From Macquaria australasica (lineage: Eukaryota; Chordata; Actinopteri; Centrarchiformes; Percichthyidae), in contig SEMN01000010.1 of NCBI GenBank assembly GCA_005408345.1, forward strand, positions 3,021,501 to 3,085,500: 64,000 bases of DNA, given 5' to 3'. Each line of letters opens with the position of its first letter. The first letter of the stretch is position 1. The position numbers were made by a program, and so were the translations under genes. Shown here piece after piece: positions 24,938 through 37,479 of this stretch. Under the pieces are notes generated by a model, which saw only the letters and a program-made list of their open reading frames with translations, made no database searches and had not been told where the DNA came from.

Positions 24938-25815
24938 CGACGCTAGTGCCGTGGCTCTGGGGATGGCAGTGTAAGTTGGGCGGTCCACCACTTTGGTCCA
25001 GACTGAACTATTTCATGGATTGCAATGAAATTTTGTACAGACAGTCATCATCCCCAGAGGATGAATCCTACTGACTTTGGTTATCCTATGACTTTTCCTC
25101 TAGCACCACCATGAACTTTGTGGTTTTGAGTGACAACTATTGATTGCCATCAGATTTGGCACAGACAATCATGCCCCCCTCAGGATGAATTGTGATAAAT
25201 GGAGCAACGCCTGCGAGTTAGTTCAGGCAGTCAACTCGAGCTGCACTGCTATACACACATGACATACCTCACTCTCCACAACCATCTACCAAACACACCC
25301 TCCCAATTTGCCGGTCTATTTAAACTGCAAAATTTCCCATCCCTCCCTCTGCCTGTCAGTGCAACTGCTGCCCTGCATCTGTACTGCTGCTTGTTCTTTC
25401 AGCCCCAACACCACCCCAGCATCCACCTGCGGGCTCCAGCTAAGATATTTGCTCATGATGTGGGAGCCTAGACGCCAAACTAACAATGTTCTGCTGCTAT
25501 AATAAACATTTAAAACGTGAGTTGTCTGACTGAACTTTGGTGATTCCCTGACTTTTCATTTAGCGCCGTCATCAGGTCAAAACTTTAATTTGTGATACTT
25601 TGTTTTATGACCAAATACCTGCAACAAAAATGGCATTCCCATCAGCCTCAGTTGTACTTTGTGTTTATTGCTAGTTAGCAAATGTTAACATGCTAAGATA
25701 GTGCACATGGTAAACATTATACCTGCTAAACATCAGCATGTTAGCATTGTCATTGTGAGCATGTTAGCATGCAAAGCACCACTGTACGGCCTCACAGGGC
25801 AGCTAGCTTTAGACT
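24938..25815 (+). repeat. Dispersed repeat family A, copy 3 (split by an insertion)
   Basis: The left part at 24938-25198 runs to ctcaggatgaattgtgataa. The expected next phrase, actttggtgattccctgac, appears only at about 25532. The right part continues to 25815 with ccaaatacctgcaac and catcagcatgttagcattg. The intervening 25199-25531 is foreign sequence. Confidence 0.75.
25199..25531 (+). mobile_element. Unidentified insertion of about 330 bp
   Basis: It is defined by the break it makes in the surrounding repeat. It begins near tggagcaacgcctgcgag and ends near ataataaacatttaaaacg then tgagttgtctgactg. A poly(A)-signal-like AATAAA close to the right edge recalls the R region of a small solo LTR or a retroposed fragment. 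I could not define a clean target-site duplication or matching ends. Confidence 0.45.
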
Positions 25816-27417
25816 CTTTGCCTCTTTGTCAGTCAACACACACGAATGTTAAAAATGACTGTGATAAAACTTTACACAAGTTGTACTGTTAGTGAGCTTG
25901 GCCTGTTTTCCGTGACTCATGGCAGTTGAATTTTCTTGAAGCTGAGGCCTACGCCTGAGTGCACTCTAACAAACTTGGCTTGAGGTATGGCCATTAAGAT
26001 CATCTTCTTCCAGTTGGCTCACTGAAAATAAGTTCTCATCCTTTTCCTCTCCTATGGGAGCACAGCAGCACTCAGTCACCCCCAGCATGACCCTGGACTG
26101 TGGCATAAGTTCAAAGCTATGCTCGGCCTCCGCATCACCCAGAAGAATCTGTCCAATCACCTCTGTGTCCCACTGCCTCCCTCGCTGGCATCTGTCTTCT
26201 TTCCATATATCACAGGTGAGCGCTGGCCATAAAGGGGATTACTCCGCGGGGAGACTGTGCATCCATTTCCACCATTAAACCGGATTCAGGTGCTGCCTGT
26301 TCTGCTCTCCATAGGCATCCAGTGAGTAATGGATACCCTCATGGCTCTCGCTGCCCTTTCTTATCTACTGTACAGCCTGGGGACGCTCACAGACTCACAC
26401 AGACAGACAGACACAGGCACACACTCACTTACTCAAACAGGAACACTTAGTCACTTTTAGTTCTCATCTGGAGGCTTTCTGGAGTTTTATACAGGAGATC
26501 AGTGTTCAAAAGAAGAATTTTGGATCATGACCAGTTTCGTGAGAGATTGGCCTCTGCACTGTAGCAGGTCTTTCATCCCCTGTCCTCCAGGGACTCGTGG
26601 AGATGTAATGTGCTCTCAAGAATTTTGCCATAAAGGCTTTGTGTTTAATCACTGCTTAATTTTACTAATCTCGGTTGATTTTCTTCTTTTTAAATAAGAA
26701 TTGCAGTTTAACTTTGCCATTGGCGTCTGTGTGTTGAGTAGCTGTGAACTCCAAGACCACGTCGGACAGCCAATAACGCTTCATTGGTCTCACAGTGCTA
26801 AAAGCCCATGTCACAGGGCTGTGTCTAAACACAGGAAGGATTTTCACGGCTGAGAGGGCGACTCTCCAAAGGAACGTTAGTGGTGGATGAAGAGATGAAG
26901 GAACTGCTGAGTTTGACTGTAACTCACAGAAAAGATACAGAAAAGATACGGTTTCATCAAGTTTCAACCTTTAAGACTGAAGCAAACATATTACATAAAG
27001 TCCTCTGCCAAAAGAAAAGAAAGCAGATTATAGTAAAAAAACAGAGTTTACAATATTTCTCAAGTATTTTCGGTGGAAAAAAAACTAAACTAATTAGCCT
27101 TAAATGCAATTGCCTTTTCAATAAAGCTTTGGATATTAATTACACTCACCAAAACATAATCCTTAAAGTCCACTTCTCCTTTCTGTCTCTTTATTTCCAT
27201 CCAGCCTTCACTCATTCAATCTGTTTTTCTCTTTGGAATGACTTTGAAATGTTTTCAAGTTGGATATTGACAACTGTACTCTGTCATCTTCTGTCATCTG
27301 TGTAAATAAACTATTATTAGCTAACTATTAACCATTTCAAAAGTAGCACTTAATCCCAATTTCTTTTTCTTTTCAAAAACATTTCTATTCCAACATTTCT
27401 GACACCTATATTTTTAG

Positions 27418-27565
27418 GCATGCTAGCAGCATGGCTCTGGGGACGGCAATGTCAGTTTGTCGGTCAATCCACCACATTGGTCCAGACTGAAATATCTCAA
27501 CAGCTATTGGATTGATTGCTATGGAATTTCGTACAGATATTCATGTCCCACAAAGAATAAAACCT
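27418..27565 (+). repeat. Dispersed repeat family A, copy 4 (5' fragment)
   Basis: It begins catgctagcagcatggctct, continues tggtccagactgaaatatct, ctatggaatttcgtacagat and attcatgtcccacaaag, then stops. Only the first internal unit is present. Confidence 0.7.
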
Positions 27566-28339
27566 ACAGACAGCATTGTTACCTATTCAATGTCTGAAAA
27601 GGCCTTAAGTCTTGTTAAATACTGGACTATGGTGATTTGCTGTACCAGAATGGTTAGAGGCAATGTGAATGGCAGCTGCCTTTCATGTGCTGGTAAAAGC
27701 AGTTAGACGTTGTGAATCATCAAGCTGTGATAAGAGTGTAGGCATGGAAAATGCTGATGGCAATAACATAACTGTCAATAACATAACTGTCTGACAGTAA
27801 CATTCCCTCACCAAAACCTTTGCAAAGAATATGACTTGGAAAATATATACCCTACAAGTCTCTCCCTATGTCCGCCTTACAGTGGCAGAGCACTTCAGAT
27901 CACTTCACTCCATTCAAACATGTCTGAAACACAAGCCTCCTCTGTTCAGTCACTTGTGCTGAGAGCTTGATTTCAAGAAATTGAGTTGAAGTAATCCAAA
28001 ACTCAGGTAATGTGAAAGACACTTAATGTGATGACTGAGATGAAATGCTTTCATCAAGGGTTGCCAGCTACATGAGTCCATCTGTCGCATGATGTCATGT
28101 CTGTGAGGTTCAACACCGCTGCGGACCCCAGCGTGGAAAAAGCTGGGACTCACTGCCAGCAATGAATCAAGTACATTACTTAATGCACTCCCACAAAGCA
28201 TATACAGTGCACAAAGGCATTTTGTGGTGCCCAAAGGTGAACTGAACCTGTGGGGTGTGTGGTGGTGTTGGTGGAAGAAGGGAAACTGTGACGGCAGAGC
28301 TCTGAGCACAGGTACAGGGCAGTGAAATAAAACACTCCC

Positions 28340-28470
28340 CTAGAGGAGTGCTGCCCGGGCTGCGTGTTTGACGTGAAATGTTCCAGGAGTGTTAAATTAT
28401 TCCTGCACGAAACTTAATCTATTCCCCTATCGTCACTCCGGTTTCGGTCACGTTTGATCCTGCCACCTCA
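28340..28470. promoter_or_regulatory. Candidate non-coding regulatory island
   Basis: A short repeat-free stretch with gtgttaaattattcctgc, gaaacttaatctattcc and CpG-containing gtcactccggtttcggtca. Confidence 0.25.
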
Positions 28471-30689
28471 GTTTAAAGTCGTTCTCTTTGAAAAGCTGCT
28501 GTTTTCCCCCTCCTGTACATTCCTGTATCACAAGTAAACAGCTATAATAATGTACATCCCCTGGTTCTGGAGCACAATATCTTTGATGACCGAAGTAAAG
28601 AGCACCAGAGTTTGTCTCTCGAGGGCTCTGATTATTCATCAAAGACCTCCAGCAGAACCATAACCTTGCTTGAACAATACACAAGCAAAATTAAGGCAAA
28701 TGTTTCTGGGAGATATTCCATATTAAAGCTTGTCTGAACACCTGAAATAGCAGGCACAGTACAGGAATGGGAAATTCCCATCTCGTCAGAAAGGCATGGC
28801 GATGTATCCTGAGGGTTTCAGGGAGTATCTCGTAGTGTGTAATTACTGGACTGAAATATATAGTTCATTATACTGCTCAGACCCCACACACTGTATTGGA
28901 GTCACCACAGGGATGAGAAAATTAGACATTTATTGTGAATGACATGACAAATGAAAGAAGTATTTGTAAAATAGCTGCTTACTGTGAAGGCAAATGGATC
29001 TGACTGTGTGTTATACTCATGAGTGTGCCTTACATTTGTTACTAAAGAACAACACAATTGTCATTCAGAGATACAATATCTAAAGAGTACATTTTAGTAA
29101 TTTGATTTCTAACATTTGTTGTTGTTGCAATAAACTAAGGCAATAAATCGAGCTTAAAATGTACAGCTCTCTAATTAACAATGACTGTAAAAAAAACAGT
29201 TTTTTTATTTACTTTACTTTAAAAAACACTAGAAATATCTAAACCAAAAAGATTGAAACTAGAATGTTATTTATTCTCCTGCAGTGATAGCGCCCCCTAC
29301 ATTGATTTTCTCCAGGTGGTGTGAATGGTGCCGACTGACAATGTAAGTACTGTAATTTGATTGATGCAATATCTTTATGGTCGGTCACTAAAAATAGTTT
29401 GGAATATCACTTTTCTTACCACAGACTAACAGTTTTCATTTAACCTTTTTTAAGTTTTGGTAGTCTTGTCATTAGCCATCACCACAAGTGGACCCATGAT
29501 GGAGAGACCTCCTCCTTTCTATAATGCAAGACCAACACAACGCTGAGTGTCCAGGAGCTACAGATGACTCAGCAAAGTTGTTACTGCAATCAGATTCAAC
29601 TATTACAAATTGTCTTGCACGACAAAGGGACGACGTGCTTTCAACTTTGTGGTGCGCTACTGACTGGAGAATGTCAGACTTTATATCCTACGAACGTTGA
29701 TACAATATGTTTTTGTCCCTTTTTCGACAAGTCCACATAACGTTAGCTATCAACCGTTAGCAATTTAAGCCATCAGTCCCAAATGTTGTCCCAAATGCAT
29801 TCAACGTTTGGGAGGACCCATTGTGCTGCTAAGTTCATGTTCCACTCACGTAGAGGAAGCTAGTTAGCCTAGCTTGCTAATGTTAGCAGTGACTCCCACA
29901 ATACATTACTTTTCATTTAATGGTTACATAAAGTTGAGTTGAGATTCAAATGAGGACATCAGTTGATTTACACATGTTGGTCTAGATGAGCGTGTGTGTT
30001 TCAGTTTGTCGTGTAAAGATGAAGAGAGAGAAAAGGCGAGACAAACGGAAGCAGCGGGGAGAACAAAATTACGTAATAGGAAGAAACAAGAGAAATAAGG
30101 AAGTTACATTTGAGATTGCAGTTACATTTTATTAGTTGACATCTTCAATATTACTTTTCTGGCCAGTTGCCTTTCTTCCCGCATGTTTCAGGTGATAAAA
30201 AGAAGAGCGTAACATAATGCAGCACTCAACAAAAGAAATTTGAAATAATGATGAAACAGAAAAACCAAATCAGGGTTTTGTGTTTATTATTAGGGTTTAT
30301 TAAGGTCAATGCTTAAGCCTCTTTAAGTTTTTCATACTGTCAGGAATTAATGGTGACAAAGTGCTTTTCCGAAGCAGAAGAAAACAAGCCCACCTGGCTT
30401 TAACTATGCCAACTAAGTGCAGACACTTGAAGGAATAGGCTGATGTAAAGCAGAGGGGCGACCGCTGCGATAGACACAAACTGGAAAAAGAATTCCAACT
30501 ACGTACACAGTGTTCTTGCCTTTAACTTTAAGAGCACGTGGAAGTTCAGTTAGCGACGACAGAAGCTGTGTTTGTGTATCTTACTCTGACTCAGGGCCAG
30601 ACAGCGGGGACAGAGGGCACCTCGTGACATGTATGAGAGGTGACTGGATGACAGACGCTAACGGCGGGACCTTGTGTAAACACGCCCAT

Positions 30690-30880
30690 TGAAGACAGTG
30701 TCAGTCAACACCCCAGATTAGAGCTCGGGCTATTAGTCAAGTCAGAAATCCTTCATCTCTCCTTCAACAGAACTTCAGCAGAACAGCGCTCTAATTGAAG
30801 TGCTGGCGGACTGAATTGACCCGCAGACAACAAAGCGATAACTTTGAATTATGACCGATTATCAGAGACACTGGTGGTGT
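30690..30880. promoter_or_regulatory. Candidate non-coding regulatory island
   Basis: Contains gattagagctcgggctatta, gcgctctaattgaagtgc, gactgaattgacccg and tatgaccgattatcag. Homeodomain-like and GATA-like words are closely packed, with no repeat and no coding frame. Confidence 0.4.
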
Positions 30881-31242
30881 AAAGCTGAAATATCTTTTTT
30901 AAGATGAAAGATTAAACGAGAAAGCACTCAGCAGAGAGCAGACCAAGGCCAAATAGTTAGCCTTTACTTTCACAGCCATCATTGCACGGGGCGGATGACA
31001 GAATATTTAATGTCATGGATGGATGGATGTGATGCTAAAAACAAACAAAACTAATCTACAGCCACATTAGCCGCTCTGTTCATGCATTATTCTAAAATGG
31101 CTACCACTACTCATCATCTAGCAAAAGTAGCTAAATTAGCTACTTGTGCGGTGTAACATATTAGAAGCAATTTGATAATTTGATTTTTTTTTCTGACTTG
31201 GCTGCTTATAAATACGGTTGGAATGATATGACGCAAATGTGG

Positions 31243-31425
31243 TATTTGGCAACGGTGCTTTGAGCTAAATGCTAATGCTGACAAGTTCACAATGACAATG
31301 CTAACATGCTGATGTTTAGCAGGTATAATGTTTACCATGTCAGCCATCTTAGTTTAGTGTGTTAGCATGCTAATATTTGCTAATTAGCACTAAACACAAA
31401 GTACAGCTCTGCAATTTGCATGGCT
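31243..31425 (-). repeat. Dispersed repeat family A, copy 5 (3' fragment, reverse)
   Basis: The plus strand reads caatgctaacatgctgatg, ttagcaggtataatgttta, ccatgtcagccatcttag and taatatttgctaattagc. This is the reverse complement of the tail seen at 25665-25790. Confidence 0.75.
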
Positions 31426-32835
31426 AAAAAAATCACTGTTACTTGAAATGCTTATTTGTTCTGTATTTTCGACAATGACATTTAGGTCCCTTTCTGTGTC
31501 TGCTGCGTCTGGGATCAAATCAAGGCTGTGTGATGGTTTGGTTGGTGTGAAGCATCTGGTCTGTGTGTAGAACTAAAGTCTGACTGTCTTCAGTGATTCT
31601 CCTGAGGCTCACTCACTGAGATCCATGCTGCCAAAGACCAGGTGTTTTTTTTTTTAGAAGTGCCAAGACTTTCCTCTCTTAGGAGCTTGGCAGCCACAGA
31701 GTAGAGCCCGAATGAATGAATTACCATTCAGTACTTTTGTAGAGCAGTCATGGTTGTCTCTGATACTAAAAGAAGGTGAAGCCTACAGCTTGGAACCGGT
31801 GTGCTTTCTTATTTCTGAATCAGATGAGTGAGAAAGAGGGAGAAAGAGAGGACAGGGATGATGTCATCTGACAGAAGAGGCAATTCTCTCATCTTGTCAC
31901 ACATCACATCCACCACAGTTTATAAAACCTCCATGCTTTAGTTTTTCTGGGTAAATCCCCCTCTGTGAGAGTTACGCTGCATTTCAGCCCTCATTTTTGT
32001 TTCAGTAGTTAAATCTGACTGCTAGATTAGATGGTTTGAGCGTTGTGCTATGAAATCATGCTGGTGGCTGTGGAAAGGCTTTATCTTGCTTATGTCAGAG
32101 TAACGTGACATTCACCTCTCCAACTGTCTGCAGGGGTATGTTTGGTAGGAAGAGGGACTCAAAACATTCATGTTCAGCTGGGTGCACTGCTAAGACACGC
32201 ACAAACATAAATACAATATGGTGGCATGTCGGGCTAAAAGTGCACATGTGATTCCGATTGTCAGACTGCACAGAGGTCTGTTTTACAGATCCTTTTTCAC
32301 TTGTGAACTTACGGCTGGTGCTTGGGTGCAGTTTTGCAGTGACATCACCCATTTTTATGTATTCATAGGTTGCACTCCTGCGACACTTGTAAATGCAACC
32401 TCTCTCTGTGGAGGATTTTTATAGTGTAACTTGATGATTTACTGAAAGAGCCAATACCAGTTTGAGATCTTTCTTAACAGCTTCATCAGAGACAGAAACA
32501 CTGTGTGAAGGTGGCTGAATAGCTTAAGGAACAGGCTCTGAGATGGAAACAGGAACACAGTTGTCTTATATTTGTTGTATTTAACGTACAAGTGAAGGCT
32601 GAATGGCTTGGTACTTATTTTTGCTCATAAAGGTAGTATCAGATTTTTCTAGCCTATCGTAATACAATACTTACATGACCACTGGAACACTGAAAGAGTT
32701 ATTGGTTGCTGTAAGCATTCCTCCTGTCCATACTGGCCGTGAAGAGTTCCCTTATTGTGACTCCAAGTGATGCGGGACAAAATCAACAGTTCTCTTTCTG
32801 TGTCAAAATTAATTCTAAAGTTTATCGGAAGTTAA

Positions 32836-33193
32836 AGGGAAACTCTGGTATTTTTCAACCTGGGCCCTATTTTTAAATGACTAATACTTACCAAAACGTT
32901 GGTCCAGCAGATCGCGTCCGACGGGATCCGCGAACGGGCTGCAATGGCTGCAATAATCCTTGTGGGCAATTGCGCCCGTGAAAAGTACGTCCACTAAAAG
33001 TAGTTGTTTTTGCCACTTACAGGCTCAGACTTCCTGCACCAACTCAACCTCACGCGAGATTTCAGAGATGAGATTTTTCGTTGAGCGAGACTTTCTGTTT
33101 CTGGTTAAACAAAAAGGATCTTAACTATTAGTCATTTTGACCCCAAAATTTGTGAAAAATAGGGTCCAGGTTTAACAATACTGGAGTTTCCCT
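32836..33193. mobile_element. TTAA-flanked MITE with about 40-bp inverted ends
   Basis: TTAA at 32832-32835 and 33194-33197 brackets a 358-bp element. The left end is AGGGAAACTCTGGTATTTTT and continues as caacctgggccctattttt. The right end, read in reverse complement, is AGGGAAACTCCAGTATTGTT and continues as aaacctggaccctattttt. The inverted repeats are about 40 bp with a few mismatches. There is no coding capacity, so this is a non-autonomous element of a TTAA-targeting superfamily (piggyBac or Kolobok). Confidence 0.8.
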
Positions 33194-33224
33194 TTAATAT
33201 GAGGCTGAGCTAGCCAAAATAAGT

Positions 33225-33430
33225 AGGTATCTTCCAAAGTTACAGTCTTAGTATGAAATTCCCACTGTGTACATGAATTTAGCTGACAGATCTATGAGTT
33301 TTAATGTTTACCTTGTCTTATTTTGCTGTGACGCTCGCAAGGTAAACAGTAGAAGCATTAACGTCACAAAGTAATCTGTCACAAATGTGCGCTTGCATGT
33401 ATTTGATTGGCCACCGCAGCGCCTTGCTGG
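33225..33430 (+). repeat. Dispersed repeat copy related to 62170-62400
   Basis: This stretch shares ordered phrases with the second copy: gacagatctatgagttt against gacagatccatgagttt, gcacttgtgcatgtattt-type text, and ttggccaccgcagcgcctt against ttggccgacacagcgcctt. It lies just right of the TTAA-flanked element at 32836-33193. I have seen this text as a repeat in percomorph sequences; its class is not known to me. Confidence 0.6.
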
Positions 33431-34612
33431 ATAATGTCCGTTTCAGTCCTGTCCTGCTTCTCATTCACACAGTTCCAAACATTCCTGGGTGCTGTGTTGG
33501 CCAGTCGAAGGTTAAGTGCCTTGCCCGAGAGCACCTCATCAGCAGTCATTGAGGGAAGGGAGAGAGTTACTCATTCAGTTTCCGCAGCCAAATTTCCCCA
33601 GCCAGAGTCGGTTACAGTGCCAGCCTGGAACAGCTTCTCAGTGCAGCACTGCTGGCATGCGACCATGTACATTCATACACAAACACTGACATTCCTGAGC
33701 CTCTGGAGGTTCCTCTCTCCTGCTCTACACGCTGAACTGGGATATATGATCCAGTGCTTATTAAACAGAGCTTACTTGTAATTAAGCCTCCCAGATGGGT
33801 TTTGCTTGAGGTTCACGTTAAGCCTCTCTCTCTGTCTGTCTCCCTAAAAGTGATGAGTGAAGAGTAATAGGTTTCATAATGTGCCATAGAAAAATGACAG
33901 ACTGTTGAAAAACAAGAGGCGGCCGTGAGAGCGTGTGCTCAAAAAATTCAAGTAAACCAAACACTTCTTGTTTAGTCCTCAGTTAGCATCAGCAATCACT
34001 GTCCTGAACTACAGTGGCTCTGTATGCAAGATACTATGAAGTGCTGCAAGTGAAAGTCCAGCTCCAAAATGGTTACACAATATAATTATAGCACTGTCTG
34101 CACAATAAAGAGTGAAAAGCGAAACGTAAACATTTTGGGTAAGGTTAGAAATACATTCTCCCAGTGTGTTTATTTCTTCATCAAGTCAATGTGCAGACAG
34201 GATCTCCAAATGCAAAGTCATTATGTAATAAAACTGGGAACAAGAAAAAGGTTTTCAATATGACTTATTGCTGTCTTTTGTTTGACTCACAAAAGAAATT
34301 CTGCACGATATTCTTGTTTAACAGTCAACAAAATCAACAGTCAACACGAAGAGCAAGATGGAACAAGCTGAACATGATGTAGCATGTGGAGGTGCACAGC
34401 TGTGCAGGGAGGCAGGAAGCCAGGTGTCCAGCAGGAGAGCGGTCCAGGATCCTGACGGCTCCCTCTGATGCATGTGTAGGCCTCCGACACCTCGCTGTGG
34501 ACCTGCGCCGCGCTAACAGCTTTTACAGAAACATCTGGCCGGCGACAGGTCTTATTCTCCACTTTCTTGCCAATTAGTGTTTCTCTGCACTCCTCTATGT
34601 TCCCATGCAGCA

Positions 34613-34613
<1 letters not shown>

Positions 34614-34645
<32 letters not shown>
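34614..34645. repeat. (AC)16 microsatellite
   Basis: Perfect AC repeats. Confidence 0.95.
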
Positions 34646-34648
<3 letters not shown>

Positions 34649-34869
34649 CAGTCTCTGTTCTCAACCTGCCGGCTCCTGCCAGGTTGGACACACAGGGACA
34701 CAAAAACATGAAAAGAAACCAATTTAAAAGGGCTAATCTACCCATTTTTAAACATGAAGTTTATTTTTACAGTCTCCAGCTGGACTTGCTTCGAGTGTGT
34801 GGAAGCAATCAGGAAACACAGAGAGAGGGAGAGAGAAATTATGTTCACAGATTCAAATGTCACTAAGCC

Positions 34870-35300
34870 TGGGGGATAAACTGCAGAAATGTATAAAGGC
34901 CCCATTGAAACGATTTCTGATTGGACTGCTTTTGCAATTGCCTCCAAATGGATGTTGCATTTTGTTTTTATTTGCTGAAGGTGGAGGTCACTTTGCAAAA
35001 AAAGACACATTTGGTTTGAGACCAGGCAACATGCCGATCATTAGCCCTCAAAAGCCACTTCAAAGTGCGCTAGTGTGTCAGTCGCTGAACACAGAAATGC
35101 AAGAAAAAGCTCTGATCGTTTTCATGTCTTTGTGTCAGTTTGTTTTCATTTATCAGGCCTGTAAGCGTTGTCTCACTACCATGTGCCTGGAATTATCTGG
35201 GTCTCCGAATTTATACATTTTAAGTGTTAGTGTTGTTGCTCATGCAATAATGTTTTTATTGTACTGTCATGTCTTCAGCTGTGTGGGCAGTCGTACACCC
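34870..35300. promoter_or_regulatory. Candidate non-coding regulatory island
   Basis: A repeat-free, low-CpG stretch with ccccattgaaacgatttctg, ttgcaattgcctcc and gatcattagccctc. The longest open frame of the window (192 codons, 34797-35375 plus strand) crosses it but shows no family motif; the lack of stops is probably incidental. Confidence 0.4.
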
Positions 35301-36279
35301 GCTACGTGCTACAAAATAATATTAGAATATTACAAGAATTATATTGGACAAGTCAAGATTACTTTTGACAATTAAAGCTGAAGATATCAAATATCTTCTA
35401 AATTTATCCTGTCGACGCTCTCAGTCTCCCCAGCTGGATGCTGAGCTAACGTTAGTTAATGTTACAGTTTCACAGACTGACAGAACAAGCTGCTGCCTAG
35501 CACTGAATGTCCGGAAATCCTCAATAAGGACAGGAATAGCTGAGGGGTTCTGACAATTGTTTACTATCAGCTAGCGTTAGCTGTCAGTCAGTACTCGACT
35601 GCTATGTAGCTACAACAGAGCTGGAAAACGATGTGTGCAGGCAGCTAACGCTACTGTTCATTGACCAACAGACACACTTGTGTGACCCGAAACGTCTTTT
35701 TTACTGGCCAAAATTGAAAGCAGTATGACTTCAGTCCCCCCCCCCCCCCGAGTCACCACCTTCACTGGTGGGCAACATGGTGGTTCAGAGACATTTCAAC
35801 TGCTAGCCTAACCTAGCCTAGCCAGCAGAGGGCATATAAATGAATGGTAGTGAAGGTGTAAATTTGCCACAAACACTGTAACACTGCTAAACACTGTGAA
35901 ATACTAGCTTACAAATAGTAGAGGATGTATTTCTACTACTGTTACTCTCATTTTCATGCTCACAATCTTTCATACTCCATACTGTCCACACTATGTTGGG
36001 GTGGAGGTGGTGTGATGTTGCTATTTTTGGGGGTCAAGTGGACAGAATTGCTGTGTTTTCTCTGTTGGCGCTGGGAGGTTGTAATGATGAGACATTTAAT
36101 GTTTTAAAGAGGTCATTGTCGCAGTGGTGTGCTCTGGTTCACTTTTGTATTTGCAGCATTATGCATCTGCCTGCTAATACATAAAAATGCTGCCATCCAA
36201 ACATCTCTACCAACAGGACCACTGCTGAGATGTTTGTCAGGCTTAAACCCTGTTTGACCGAGCCAGTACCCTTCGTTCG

Positions 36280-36660
36280 CCCTGTGGATGACTCTCCTCT
36301 GCCCTCGCCGTTTGACATGGTGCTCTTCTGATGGATGTTTGCCATCTGGACAAGGTGTCCCTGCGCTTTCATCAGGCCCTCAGCAGGCAGGCAGATAGGC
36401 CGAGGGAGCGGGACGAGCATCCCCTGCCTCCGCGCGGGAGATAAAACAACCATCCCATGTCACCACGCAGGAGATAAAACAAGGCTCCTCTTCACAGATC
36501 ATACATCAGCATTATACCATCTGACGCCAGGAAGCAGCAAAGCATGCTGGGTAGATGACACACCTAGAAAGATGGATCTCTCTAATCTGAGGAGTAAACA
36601 CATAAATTATCCAGGGATATATTTAAGCATGTGTATGGGAAGTTGGTTTCAATTTAGCTG
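36280..36660. promoter_or_regulatory. Candidate regulatory island with duplicated GATA word
   Basis: Complex repeat-free text. GGAGATAAAACAA occurs twice, at 36437-36449 and 36470-36482, each preceded by a CGC-containing word (cgcgcg, cacgca). To the right is ctctaatctgaggagtaaac. Confidence 0.35.
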
Positions 36661-36780
36661 AGAGAGATTTTTATCTCACGTTTATATATTTATTTTGAAT
36701 TTATTTCATATGACAGCATGCAAATAGGAATGTAAAACAATATGTCAGAGAATCTTTTAACCTTGGTGAAATTCATTATA

Positions 36781-36797
36781 GTGTGTGTGTGTGTGTG
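36781..36797. repeat. (GT)8 microsatellite
   Basis: Short perfect GT repeats. Confidence 0.9.
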
Positions 36798-37479
36798 ACA
36801 GTGACATGTCACTACCTCACTATGCTGCTGGGACTGTAGAGTCTGACAAGTACCATCTATAGCAGCTTACCTCGTCACTCTCTTCATCTGGGAATCAAAA
36901 CACATCATCCTCATGTCTTTCTTGAGTGCTGCATGGTACTGCAGGGGCACATCTGTACAGTAATTTTTCAGGAGACCTTGGCGATCTGCACATGGGAGAC
37001 GCAGAAGAATTGCTGTAAAGGTCCTCATCTTTCACCTCAGCTTAGGACACCATATTTCCAGTGTATCTTTCTATGCACTTTGATTACTCTCTCCTGAATG
37101 CCATAAACACACACACAGACAGTTACATTGAGTGTGATGCAGTTTGATCCCTCACCGAGCAGAGGAGTTTTCAGTTGCGGTCTGACAAACACTTGACACT
37201 GTATCACTCCTCAATTCCGCCTTGTGTTCTCAACCTTTCAAACCCGATTATGCGTGATTGTTCTGTTATCCTCTGAACATGCTCGAGCCACCTGTCATCC
37301 TTCTTGCCACTTAACTAAATGTGGTTTTCATCTCTTTAACATGGTTTAAATTTCTCCTCTGAGCTGAACCGCATTCTCCTCTTTCCATGACTGTGAGCTG
37401 GCCCACTGTGAACTGGATTATGGTGTTCAGATGCCCATTGGTTTGCAGCGGGACTGTTTATTTGGAGAACTGGCACTCA

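Larger units (their letters stand above)
25816..31242. other. Intergenic, no gene seen
   Basis: Besides the listed repeats and islands it holds a possible small island at 26040-26310 and a perfect 15-bp tandem duplication (aataacataactgtc) near 27762-27791. A stretch at 29280-29900 has unidentified repeat-like 'gttagc' text. An open frame at 26880-27305 (141 codons) has no family resemblance. Confidence 0.55.

Noticed and set aside
26880..27305. 141-codon forward frame
   Set aside because: Lysine- and leucine-rich text of AT-rich DNA, with no domain or exon structure.
34797..35375. 192-codon forward open frame
   Set aside because: No domain, no splice context and no recognisable homology; it overlaps a likely non-coding island and part of a frame crossing unrelated AT-rich sequence.
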